From an uncultured Oscillospiraceae bacterium (GTDB taxonomy: Bacteria; Bacillota; Clostridia; Oscillospirales; Ruminococcaceae): a DNA stretch of 64,000 nucleotides. The DNA is taken from NCBI GenBank assembly GCA_949299455.1, contig CASGAN010000001.1, positions 124,001-188,000 of the forward strand. The letters are read 5' to 3'. Both the position numbers and the translations under genes were made by a program. Of this stretch, positions 8,130 to 16,647 are shown piece by piece. Below the pieces are notes generated by a model, which saw nothing but the letters and a program-made list of their open reading frames with translations, made no database searches and was not told where the DNA came from. Numbering within the stretch: the stretch's first letter is position 1; each line of letters opens with the position of its first letter.

Positions 8130-8902
8130 GTGAGAAAACTGCAATCGTCACCGGTGCAAGCTCGGGCATCGGCACGCAGATCGCAAAAGAGCTTTCGTCC
8201 CGCGGCTATGCACTCGTTTTGGTCGGACGAAACGAACAAAAGCTTTCTGACGTTGCCAAAATGCTTACCACACCGGCTACAATCATTGCCGCCGATCTTT
8301 CGACAAAAGAGGGCTGTCAGGCTGTCATCGACAAGACCGCTTCCCTGCCGGTTTGCGTGCTCATTAACAACGCGGGATTCGGCTTATGCGGTGATCTCAT
8401 CGATACGGACGAAAATGCAGAACTCCAGATGATCGAAACGAACATCCGCGCCGTCTACCTGCTCACAAAGCACTTTGTCCGCCGATTCCATTCGCAAAAC
8501 AATGGCTATATCTTAAACGTTGCATCCTCGGCAGGATTTTTGCCGGGTGTGCACATGGCGGTGTACTATGCGACTAAGTCGTTCGTACTGCGTCTAAGCC
8601 AAGCGGTATGCAGTGAACTGCGCCGGAAAAAGAGCCGCGTGCAGATAAGCGTGCTGTGTCCCGGTCCGGTTGATACGAATTTTTCAGACCGCGCACACGT
8701 TCATTTTCTTGTACCCGGCATGGACAGCCACCGTGTCGCACGCATTGCGGTAAATGGGATGTTTCGCAGAAAAATGGTCATCATCCCGGGATTTTTGATG
8801 AAAGCCGCCCATGTGATTGAACGGCTTCTGCCTGAGCGGCTGCTCACCGCTTCGTCTGCAATGATGCAGACCCCGACTGCCAAAAAAGGAGACCCACAAT
8901 GA
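8126..8902 (+). CDS. Short-chain dehydrogenase/reductase
   Basis: This is an NAD(P)-dependent oxidoreductase of 258 residues. It has TGASSGIG at 9-16, NNAG at 81-84, catalytic serine in ASSAG near 134, and the YxxxK pair Y147/K151. The C-terminal hydrophobic segment after residue 200 resembles the YqjQ/DltE-like SDR group. The substrate cannot be predicted. It is coupled by ATGA overlaps to both neighbours. Confidence 0.88.
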   Translation: MSEKTAIVTGASSGIGTQIAKELSSRGYALVLVGRNEQKLSDVAKMLTTPATIIAADLSTKEGCQAVIDKTASLPVCVLINNAGFGLCGDLIDTDENAELQMIETNIRAVYLLTKHFVRRFHSQNNGYILNVASSAGFLPGVHMAVYYATKSFVLRLSQAVCSELRRKKSRVQISVLCPGPVDTNFSDRAHVHFLVPGMDSHRVARIAVNGMFRRKMVIIPGFLMKAAHVIERLLPERLLTASSAMMQTPTAKKGDPQ

Positions 8903-9546
8903 AACAAGCTGTCATTTTTGACTTGGACGGCACCCTTGCCGATACGCTTTCGAGTATTGCATTTTTTGCAAACCGCGCACTGACGCAATGCGGCTATCAG
9001 CAAATTCCGCTCGAGGAATACCGCTATCTCGTCGGAAACGGTGCGAAACGATTGGTGCACGGGATGCTTGCCCGCGTGGGCGACGACACGCCCGAAGCAT
9101 TCGACAAAGTAAGCCCTTTATACAACGACGGATACGACGCGGACAGCCTCTACCTCACAAAGCCGTATGATGGGATTTTGCCGCTGCTTCATGGACTTAA
9201 ACAGCGCGGTGTGAAAATCGGCGTGCTCTCAAACAAGCCCGATCGCACGACGCAGAAAATCGTCAAAGCCCTGTTCGGTGATTTTGTCGATGCCTGCCGC
9301 GGTCAACAGGACGGCACACCCAGAAAGCCCGATCCTGCCGGGGTATTTCTGCTGCTTGATGAACTGTCTGTTTCGCCGGACGAATGCTTGTATGTCGGCG
9401 ATACAAAAACGGATATGCAGACCGGAAAAGCCGCTGGGATCTTCACCGTCGGTGTGACCTGGGGATTCCGCGATCGTGAAGAACTCGAAGAACACCACGC
9501 AGATGCGATCATTTCTTCACCGGAAGAACTCATTGCCTATTTATAA
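8899..9546 (+). CDS. HAD-superfamily phosphatase, phosphoglycolate-phosphatase-like
   Basis: It is a cytoplasmic phosphatase of 215 residues. Motif I is FDLDGTLAD (nucleophile D8, D10), motif II lies in VLSNKPD, the lysine is in GTPRKPDP, and motif III is YVGDTKTDM. The helical cap after motif I fits the Gph/PpaX subgroup. The natural substrate is uncertain: phosphoglycolate or pyrophosphate are both possible. The start overlaps the SDR stop, and a strong terminator follows. Confidence 0.85.
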   Translation: MKQAVIFDLDGTLADTLSSIAFFANRALTQCGYQQIPLEEYRYLVGNGAKRLVHGMLARVGDDTPEAFDKVSPLYNDGYDADSLYLTKPYDGILPLLHGLKQRGVKIGVLSNKPDRTTQKIVKALFGDFVDACRGQQDGTPRKPDPAGVFLLLDELSVSPDECLYVGDTKTDMQTGKAAGIFTVGVTWGFRDREELEEHHADAIISSPEELIAYL

Positions 9547-9561
9547 AATACAACCAACAAA

Positions 9562-9592
9562 AAAGAACCCATGCGAGCATGGGTTCTTTTTT
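9562..9592. terminator. Bidirectional terminator
   Basis: The stem AAAGAACCCATGC / GCATGGGTTCTTT has a minimal loop, with A and T runs on either side. It lies between convergent transcripts: the HAD operon and the end of the secretion-linked operon. Confidence 0.88.
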
Positions 9593-9599
9593 TATCTGC

Positions 9600-10055
9600 T
9601 TATTCCTGCACAGGCGGTTCATCCTGCACAACATTTTGTGTCGGCTGTTCGCAAAGAAGCATACAGCCGCACCGGATACAGTAAGGAACATTCACCTCAT
9701 TGACTGTGCCGCACGACGGACAAACCCTGCCCGCATTTGCCTGCGGTTCGGCTGCCGGCTGCTGCATTCCTTCCGGTGCAGCATACGGAGGCATTCCACC
9801 CATCATGACCGGACGCATTTTCGGCTTGCGATCGGCTTTTTTGACGTAGCCTTTGACCATGCAGATGCATCCTGCAATCGCCAGTGCAACTGTAGCAAGC
9901 AGTCCCCACGGATACAGCCGCCAGATCTGTCCAAGTGTCGAATTTTCATACAACAGTCGTGTACCGCCTGTCATAAACCATGCATACAGCGACACAAACA
10001 GCACAATCAGCGCCAGTGAACACACGCCGATTCCGACAAAAAACGACTTTTTCAC
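9600..10055 (-). CDS. Membrane protein with C-terminal zinc ribbon
   Basis: This 151-residue protein has two membrane segments (about 6-28 and 50-70) and a linker rich in Pro/Met/Gln. It ends in a zinc ribbon, CPSCG...CIRCG. It is the last gene of the type VII-linked minus-strand operon and overlaps the vWA gene by 4 bp. The operon has a second zinc-ribbon protein, so both may interact with the same partner. No specific function is known. Confidence 0.6.
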   Translation of the reverse strand: MKKSFFVGIGVCSLALIVLFVSLYAWFMTGGTRLLYENSTLGQIWRLYPWGLLATVALAIAGCICMVKGYVKKADRKPKMRPVMMGGMPPYAAPEGMQQPAAEPQANAGRVCPSCGTVNEVNVPYCIRCGCMLLCEQPTQNVVQDEPPVQE

Positions 10056-12388
10056 GGGTTACTCTCCTCCTCTTTTCCGGAACCGCCGATCTGTTCAAAG
10101 AAGTTTGCCTTCGGCGGCTGATTTGCTTCCTGTTCGATCTTATCGGGATCGACGCCAACGAAATATTCTCTTTCGTCAAACACTCCGTTTTCAAGCGAAA
10201 TACGGATATCGCGTTCGTAGTCTTTCTCGTCTTCTTTTACCGTGAAACGAATCACATAATCCTGTGTCAGGAATTTTTCGATCGTCTGGTACACGCTCGA
10301 AAGCTCTTCCGATGTCTGCGCACGCAGGAATTTTCCGCCGGTTGATTCGCAGATACCGCTTAAATACGACGAATCTGCAAAATCAAAGCCAACCGCGTAA
10401 ACAACGATGCCCTGCGCATTGAGCTGACCGATGACCGAACGCATCTGTGCTGCTGATTCGCTGCTGTCTGCACCGTCCGAAAGCAATACGATGATGCGGT
10501 TGCCGTCTTTTCCCTGCAATGCACTCATACCGGCCAAAAGTCCTTCAGAAATATTCGTACCGCCGTCTGCTGTGACGGTGTCCATTGCATGCTGAACTGT
10601 ACCTTTTGAATCGGTGATCGGACACAGCACCTGTGCTGCATGGTCAAACACCGCAAGGCCCAGATTCATGCTGTCACCCGCTGTCTGCACAAAGCTTGAC
10701 ACCGCGCGTTTTGCCTGGAAAAGGCCCTCACCCGACATACTGCCGCTGTGGTCGACAACGAGGCAGACATTTGTCTGTGTGTTGTCTTCGCTTTGTACCA
10801 GTTCAAAATCGGTGATTTCTTTGCCTTGATCAAAGACCTTGAAGTCACCGGCGGTATAATCTTCACCGCCGTCCTTGCGTTTGGATACATTGACGCTCAC
10901 AGAAATTTCCGGATAATTGGTGGTATCCACTTTTCCGATATGCAGTCCTGTACGCAGATCCTGCAATGTTTCGAGCAGGAATGCACTGAACTGTGTGGTC
11001 TTCACATTTTCCTCTTCGCCTTCGATCCCTTCGATGGTTTCTGTGTATGTAACATCCCCGTAAGAGGTATACTGTGTCATTGCCCAAAGAAGATTTTGAA
11101 TCGAAACCGCCGGATCATTGCTGATGACTTCATCGCTTTCCTGATCGGTTTCCGGTGTGTCTGCACTGTCATAATCCGGCACTTCAAAATCGTCAAATGA
11201 GGTCGCTTTTGTGCTGTTGTCATATGCATCGAGCACATCAGCCATTTCAACCGAAAGGTAACCCGTTTTGTCGCCTGTAAACGACTGCGAAAGCGCTTTT
11301 TCCAGATAGGTGCGCGATGTTTCCAGATCACCCATGCGGAAATATAACTGTGCAAGTACGAGGTTATATGCCACTTCATCGTCACCCGACGGGTTTTGCG
11401 CAAGAATATAGTTCACCGCACGTTTGACATAGATCGAATTTGACTCGTCATACAGCGTTTGAACCTCTTCCTCAAGCTTGGAAATCTGCTTTTGCAGCCG
11501 TTGTTTTTCCTGCTCATTCGCTGTCGCTTCGGTGTTCACCTTTTGACGAAGGTTTTCGATTTCTTCGTTCTTTTTGGCAATTTTCTGTTCAAGTTCTGCC
11601 CGTTCGGTGTCCGGCGTTTCGGATGGTTTCTGCACACCGCTTGCCGCAAGCTGAGCAAGTGCTGCACGTGCCGGGAACGACGAATCCTTGAGTGCTGCTT
11701 GTTCGAGCATTTCAAATGTGGCAGTCATATTGCCAAGCGCCATATTGCCCTGTGCAATCGCCTTACACGACAGCGGATCAGTTTCGCCCGCAAGCGTTTC
11801 AAGATCGCTTTGAATCGTATTATTTCCCCCGACACTCACTTGTGCCTGAATATTGACAATACTCTCCGCTTTACTTCGCTCCTGCTCGGAAAGGGAAAGC
11901 TGTGCTTTGATTTTCTTATGAATGAGCAATAATTTTGCCTGGACATCTTCCCCGTCCATTGCACTTTTACAAAGATCGGCAATCTCGGTCAGCGTGCTGT
12001 CGCCAAACCGTTTTTGATACCGCTGGGCAGCCGTCTGTGCCTGGCTGTATTTTTTCTCAAGCGCCAAACTCAGCGACGCAAGCTGTGCCGACTGCACATT
12101 CGGCTTTCTTGAAAATGCCGTCTGTGCCGCAAGCTGTGCCGGCTGGTAGCTCTCCACCTCGATGAGTCTGCATGCAACATAATTTTCCCGCATGGTGAGC
12201 ATATTGCTCTGCATCGCATTTACACCGACGACAATCGCCGTCACAAGACCAACGAGTGCTGCCGCACCGGGAACGATTTTAAACAGAATCAGGGATTTCT
12301 TTTTCAAAAATCCTATAAGTATCATCACAGCTCCGCCCAAAAACAGCACGGCGCCGATGCCGATCAGTACCCATTCCAGTATTGTCAT
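10052..12388 (-). CDS. Membrane-anchored von Willebrand factor A protein
   Basis: This 778-residue protein has two N-terminal membrane segments (about 4-27 and 36-57) and a TPR-like helical region (70-250). A coiled coil follows (about 262-316), then a second helical part and a vWA domain (about 540-710). The vWA metal site looks intact: D546-H-S548-G-S550 in VVDHSGSMSG, T611 in DGGTNISEG and D638 in LLSDGAD. vWA domains bind protein ligands through a metal ion, so this is likely a scaffold. It overlaps both neighbours by 4 bp in the kinase/FHA part of the secretion operon. The ligand is unknown. Confidence 0.8.
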   Translation of the reverse strand: MTILEWVLIGIGAVLFLGGAVMILIGFLKKKSLILFKIVPGAAALVGLVTAIVVGVNAMQSNMLTMRENYVACRLIEVESYQPAQLAAQTAFSRKPNVQSAQLASLSLALEKKYSQAQTAAQRYQKRFGDSTLTEIADLCKSAMDGEDVQAKLLLIHKKIKAQLSLSEQERSKAESIVNIQAQVSVGGNNTIQSDLETLAGETDPLSCKAIAQGNMALGNMTATFEMLEQAALKDSSFPARAALAQLAASGVQKPSETPDTERAELEQKIAKKNEEIENLRQKVNTEATANEQEKQRLQKQISKLEEEVQTLYDESNSIYVKRAVNYILAQNPSGDDEVAYNLVLAQLYFRMGDLETSRTYLEKALSQSFTGDKTGYLSVEMADVLDAYDNSTKATSFDDFEVPDYDSADTPETDQESDEVISNDPAVSIQNLLWAMTQYTSYGDVTYTETIEGIEGEEENVKTTQFSAFLLETLQDLRTGLHIGKVDTTNYPEISVSVNVSKRKDGGEDYTAGDFKVFDQGKEITDFELVQSEDNTQTNVCLVVDHSGSMSGEGLFQAKRAVSSFVQTAGDSMNLGLAVFDHAAQVLCPITDSKGTVQHAMDTVTADGGTNISEGLLAGMSALQGKDGNRIIVLLSDGADSSESAAQMRSVIGQLNAQGIVVYAVGFDFADSSYLSGICESTGGKFLRAQTSEELSSVYQTIEKFLTQDYVIRFTVKEDEKDYERDIRISLENGVFDEREYFVGVDPDKIEQEANQPPKANFFEQIGGSGKEEESNP

Positions 12389-14379
12389 TTCGTATCCCCT
12401 CCTCTGTCAATCACATCTACGTCAATCCGGCTCAGCCGCGGAAATACCTTCTGAAGTGATGTGTTATCGCTGATCGGATTGTCGCGGATCATCAGCACCC
12501 GCAGACTTGAAACATCTTCAAGCGGGCTGAAATCAGACACCTGGTTTTGATACATCCACAGATCGGAAAGTTTTTCGAGTCCTTTGACCGGTGAAAGATC
12601 GCTCACATTGTTTTTGGCAAAATCAAGATAGGTCAGTTCTTTCAAATTCGAAACGGCGCTGATATCGCTCACTTGGTTGTTCCAAAATGCAAGGCTTCTT
12701 AAATTGGTCAGGTTTGCAACCGGCGAAAGATCGGTTACTGCATTCGAACCGACACACAGCCGTTTTAAATTGGTGAGGTTTGCAATCGGCGAAAGATCGC
12801 TCACACCCACATGGATCAGCGACAGTTCCTCAAGCTGGGTTGCGGAGGAAAGTGCCGTGATGTCGAGACCTTCCTGATATGCAATGCAGAATTTCTTCAA
12901 AAACGGCATTTTTTGAAGATCGTTGAGTGTTTTGACGGTACCCAGATCGGAATCTACCCAAGCGTCTCCCCAATAGGAATATCCGTTTTCCACAAATACA
13001 ACTGCGTCCGACGACTGCGTTACTGTATCGCCGGCGATGCAAAGTGACGTGATCTGTGCCACCTCGTCATCATACAGATCGCCAAAATATTTGTTCAGGG
13101 TGCTGCGCACCGCATATTCGATGGTCGGGTCTTCAAAGGTAACAACCTGACTTTCAAGATTGATCGTGTATTCGCCGACTGTTTCTTCACTTTCAAAGCC
13201 ATAGCTGCTGACCGCGATTGCTTTAATCGTAGTTGGTCCGTTTCTCAAAATGATCGGATCACGATAGACAAGCGCATCTTTTGTCGGAGTGGAGCCATCG
13301 AGCGTATAATAGATGGTGTGTCCTTCTTTTGCCGGCACGAGTGAAACGGACTGACGGGCGTCATATGCACCCGGTGTTACAGAAAACGTCGGTGCATCCG
13401 GGGAGGTTTCCTCATAGAGCGCACGAATCGACTCATCGTCCACCATTCCGGATGCTTTCTCTAACAGGTTCTTTGCCTCGGTCAGTTTCTGCTGACGCAG
13501 ATACAGCTCGGCCAGTTCCCGGTATGCGACGGTATTTTTTTCGTCAAGTTCAAGAAGCTGCTGATAGGTCGCTTCCGCCTGCGCATATTCCTGCAAGCCG
13601 TTATACGCCTGCGCAAGACCCAAATAAGCGTCCTTGTTGTTCGGGTCGATTTCGGTTGCTTTTGTAAACGATGCAACCGCATGCGCATAGTCGAGTTCTT
13701 CAAGATATTTGTCGCCGAGTGCGAGTGCCTCTGCAGCAGGGCTTTCAAACGGATTGGTCGAAAGCCAGATCACAACACCCACAATCGCACCGATGACCAC
13801 AACGCCGATCACACAGAGCAGCGTGATGAGCTTGCCGCGTTTTTTACGGTTTGGATCTTTTGGCGGAATGTTGTTTACCGGCGGAACAAACGCGGTACCG
13901 TCATTTTGCGGCGGAATGAACGGCGGAACGGTCGGTGGTGTGCCGCCTGTTTCCTGCGGTGCATTGGCCATCGGCGGCTGCATATATGCCGGATTTTGTT
14001 CATACGGCTGCTGTACCGGCGGAATAAAAGCTGGCTCATTCGGCTGATTCATCGGCACGGTGCCCTCGTCTCCGTTCGCATTCACCGGTGGGACATTGTT
14101 GAGCAGCACTGTGCCTTCGTCTCCGCTCGTATTCACCGGCGGGACGTTATTAAGCAGTACGGTGCCTTCGTCTCCGCTCGTATTCACCGGCAGGACATTG
14201 TTATGTAACAAGACAGTTTCTTCACTGCCCTGCGGCGGCGCAGACGGCGCCTGCGCCTGATTGATATAAGCAGACTGAGGCGCTGTGACCTTTTCCATTT
14301 CGGAAAATGCTGCGCCGCACGCGGTACAGAATTTCACCTGGTCCTCATTCGGCCTGCCGCATCGTGTACAATACTTCAA
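12385..14379 (-). CDS. Zinc-ribbon, TPR and leucine-rich-repeat membrane protein with TVLL repeats
   Basis: This 664-residue modular protein has, in order: a zinc ribbon YCTRCG...FCTACG (3-22), four copies of a TVLL/TVPM threonine motif (55-110), and a Pro/Asn-rich linker. A membrane segment (about 184-206) follows, then TPR-like helices (215-315), a chitobiase-C-like beta domain with YYTLDGSTPTKDA, and five or more leucine-rich repeats (about 505-650). The threonine motifs lie on the side of the zinc ribbon, probably cytoplasmic, and fit the pT-x-x-L preference of FHA domains. With a kinase and two FHA proteins in the same operon, phospho-dependent docking is likely but inferred. The outside part probably senses or binds a surface ligand. 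Confidence 0.75.
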   Translation of the reverse strand: MKYCTRCGRPNEDQVKFCTACGAAFSEMEKVTAPQSAYINQAQAPSAPPQGSEETVLLHNNVLPVNTSGDEGTVLLNNVPPVNTSGDEGTVLLNNVPPVNANGDEGTVPMNQPNEPAFIPPVQQPYEQNPAYMQPPMANAPQETGGTPPTVPPFIPPQNDGTAFVPPVNNIPPKDPNRKKRGKLITLLCVIGVVVIGAIVGVVIWLSTNPFESPAAEALALGDKYLEELDYAHAVASFTKATEIDPNNKDAYLGLAQAYNGLQEYAQAEATYQQLLELDEKNTVAYRELAELYLRQQKLTEAKNLLEKASGMVDDESIRALYEETSPDAPTFSVTPGAYDARQSVSLVPAKEGHTIYYTLDGSTPTKDALVYRDPIILRNGPTTIKAIAVSSYGFESEETVGEYTINLESQVVTFEDPTIEYAVRSTLNKYFGDLYDDEVAQITSLCIAGDTVTQSSDAVVFVENGYSYWGDAWVDSDLGTVKTLNDLQKMPFLKKFCIAYQEGLDITALSSATQLEELSLIHVGVSDLSPIANLTNLKRLCVGSNAVTDLSPVANLTNLRSLAFWNNQVSDISAVSNLKELTYLDFAKNNVSDLSPVKGLEKLSDLWMYQNQVSDFSPLEDVSSLRVLMIRDNPISDNTSLQKVFPRLSRIDVDVIDRGGDTK
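14046..14232 (-). repeat. In-frame tandem repeats encoding TVLL threonine motifs
   Basis: A 51-bp unit (17 residues, consensus GDEGTVLLNNVPPVNTS) is repeated about three times, with a divergent copy at each end (EETVLLHN and EGTVPMNQ). The copies keep the reading frame, so the copy number could change without breaking the gene. Confidence 0.85.
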
Positions 14380-14410
14380 AAAGACTTCCCCCTTTGTCTG
14401 TTTTCAGCTT

Positions 14411-14557
14411 TTATTTTTCCGGGCCGTATTCCGCGTCAAACCGCGCTTTTAACCGTTTGCCTTTTGACGCGAGTACGATCTTTATGATAATCAGCGCAAT
14501 GCAAAAAACGCTGAAGCTGACGATTCCCCCGTAAAACATCCATTGTCCCAATGTCAT
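14411..14557 (-). CDS. Single-pass membrane microprotein, 48 residues
   Basis: An open frame starts at ATG 14557 after GGAGGG and stops at 14411. The product starts MTLGQWMFYGGIVSFSVFCI, has one membrane segment (about 8-30), and then a basic stretch KGKRLKARF. It lies between the kinase and the zinc-ribbon/LRR gene in the same orientation and has a good ribosome site, so I accept it despite its size. Small single-pass proteins are common in type VII loci (EssA-like), but there is no sequence evidence for that role here. Confidence 0.6.
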   Translation of the reverse strand: MTLGQWMFYGGIVSFSVFCIALIIIKIVLASKGKRLKARFDAEYGPEK

Positions 14558-14575
14558 CGGGTTTCCCTCCTTGTG

Positions 14576-16621
14576 TTAACCAATCCAGCCGCCGTCGATG
14601 ATCTGCTGCATCATGGTTTCAAGCACCTGCATCTGTTCATCGCTGACGCCCTGAATTCTTGCCTGCTCATAGTACGCAACCGCTTTTTCATACATCTCGC
14701 GCACGGCGGTATAATCCCGCGCTTCCTGCGGCTTTTCATCCTCCATTGCACCATAGAGCAACGCGAGCCGCATATATGAACGATAGTCCTCCGGTGCTTC
14801 CGTCTTTAATTCGGTCAGAATCTGCTCTGCCTCCTCATAACGGCGCAAAAGCTGATTCACAAATGCTGTATTCAGTTTCATTTCTGTCGAATGATTGCCC
14901 TGCGCTTTGAGTGTTTCATAACATTCGAGCGCCTTTTCGCAGTCTGTCTGCAAATTGCCGCCCGCTGACTGCGCTCGCCGCACATATGCCTGTGCAAGCG
15001 ATGAAACAATCGCGCTCACACGGTTCGGTGCCACGGCACCGCGTGCCTGTTCTAGCACCGCGATTTCCTCGTTAAGCTTGCCGCCCGTGCGGTATGCTCT
15101 TGCACATAAGAGATACGCCTGATACCGCGTCGTTTCGTTCTGCGTTGTTGAAAACACCTGTCGAAAGCGTTCACTTGCCTGCCGCCAATCTCCTTTTGCA
15201 AGCAGCAGCTCCGCTTCAACAAGTGTGACCGAATCGTTGTCCATCCCGCAGTCTTTCGCAGTCGAAAGCACTTGTTGGGCCTGTTCCACCTGCTGCATGC
15301 GTGCCAATGAAATCGCATAATCGCGGTAATAATCAGGGTTTTCACTGTTTCGCAAAACGGCTTCTTCATAATAACCGACGGCCTTTGCGTAGTTTTCCTG
15401 TTCAAACCACGCGTTTGCAATCATATAGTAAAGATCCGCCGCGCCTACAGGATCTGCTTCCATGGCCTCGGTTAGTCCCGGATTTGTGAAAATCAGCCGT
15501 CCATACTGCACACACGCCAGATATTCACCCTGCTCGACATAAGCGAGTAGCTTTTCATAATAGGCGGGCAGCTTTGTGCTGTAAAGGCTGATTGCCTGGT
15601 CATAAAGCGAAAGTCCTGCTTCATAGTCGCCGTTTTCGCAGGCAGCTTTGCCCTGCTCGACGAGTGACGCATACTGCGCTTCCTGTTCGGTACCCATTTT
15701 CAAAAATCCCGTTACGGAAACGAGCACGGACAGCGTCATCAGAATCGAAAATACGATCGTGACGGTGTGCTGTTTACGGCGGTGACGGATATAGGTGCGA
15801 TCAAGTCTGCGGATATTGGTCAGCACACCGAGCAGTTCAGCCGCTGTCTGATAGCGGCGGTTCGGGTCGGGCTGCATCATCTTTTCGACAATTTCGACAA
15901 ATGCCTGACTGTAAGGCGGACGGCGCACGGAAATCGGTGTCACCGGGCCAGTCGATTTTTCCGGTTTTACGCCGGTCATCAGATGATAAAACGTTGCACC
16001 CAGACTGTAGATATCCGACCGCGCATCCAGCGGCATCACCATCGGGAACGGCACACCGCCAACGCCCATCATCGGCGGCCAGTTTTCCGGATACTGCTCC
16101 GGCGGCGCATAACCGGCACTCAAGCCGCTGACCTGACTGCTTCCCTGCCCATCGAGCGAGATATTAAAGTCAATCAGGCACACATTGCCCTGCGGCGTAA
16201 TCATGATGTTCTGCGGCTTGATATCGCTGTGGATGATCGGCGGTGTCTGTGCGTGCAGATAGACAAGCGCTTCACACAGCTGCTTTGCCCAGAGAAGCAG
16301 CTGTTTTTGCTCGATCCGATAGCCGTTCTTGATGTAATAATCGAGTGACTGTCCCTCAATAAAATCGATGACGGTATAAATACCGCCGCCCACCTCCAAA
16401 AAGTCATAGACCTGTGGCAGGTAGGTGTGCTTTAACCGTTTCAAAATATCCGCTTCGGTGCGGGCATTGATGCGGGCAGCCACTTCGTCCTTGATTTTTT
16501 TGACAACCACATACCGTCCCAGACGAAGGTGGTATGCCTTATAAATAATACCGGTTCCGCCGGCACCGATCTCCTCAATGATCTGATAAACGCCATCGAG
16601 GACATCCCCACGTCTTAGCAT
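14576..16621 (-). CDS. Membrane Ser/Thr protein kinase with TPR tail
   Basis: This 681-residue protein has a Hanks-type kinase domain (about 10-270), a membrane segment (about 287-306) and a long TPR-like region to the end. The glycine loop is GAGGTG (19-24), the lysine is in VVVKKIK (41/42), the catalytic loop reads HSDIKPQN (131-138) and the metal-binding motif reads DFN (151-153) instead of DFG. HSD and DFN occur in an active-looking Firmicute kinase subgroup, but activity is not certain. There are no PASTA domains. The kinase-membrane-helical layout is like that of EssB/YukC, whose cytoplasmic part is a pseudokinase fold. It is flanked by FHA and TVLL-repeat genes. Confidence 0.88.
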   Translation of the reverse strand: MLRRGDVLDGVYQIIEEIGAGGTGIIYKAYHLRLGRYVVVKKIKDEVAARINARTEADILKRLKHTYLPQVYDFLEVGGGIYTVIDFIEGQSLDYYIKNGYRIEQKQLLLWAKQLCEALVYLHAQTPPIIHSDIKPQNIMITPQGNVCLIDFNISLDGQGSSQVSGLSAGYAPPEQYPENWPPMMGVGGVPFPMVMPLDARSDIYSLGATFYHLMTGVKPEKSTGPVTPISVRRPPYSQAFVEIVEKMMQPDPNRRYQTAAELLGVLTNIRRLDRTYIRHRRKQHTVTIVFSILMTLSVLVSVTGFLKMGTEQEAQYASLVEQGKAACENGDYEAGLSLYDQAISLYSTKLPAYYEKLLAYVEQGEYLACVQYGRLIFTNPGLTEAMEADPVGAADLYYMIANAWFEQENYAKAVGYYEEAVLRNSENPDYYRDYAISLARMQQVEQAQQVLSTAKDCGMDNDSVTLVEAELLLAKGDWRQASERFRQVFSTTQNETTRYQAYLLCARAYRTGGKLNEEIAVLEQARGAVAPNRVSAIVSSLAQAYVRRAQSAGGNLQTDCEKALECYETLKAQGNHSTEMKLNTAFVNQLLRRYEEAEQILTELKTEAPEDYRSYMRLALLYGAMEDEKPQEARDYTAVREMYEKAVAYYEQARIQGVSDEQMQVLETMMQQIIDGGWIG

Positions 16622-16647
16622 TCGGTTTTCCCCTCCGTTTCCGCCGA

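Noticed and set aside
14046..14232. 51-bp repeats as a possible non-coding repeat element
   Set aside because: They lie in frame inside a gene and encode a clear peptide motif.
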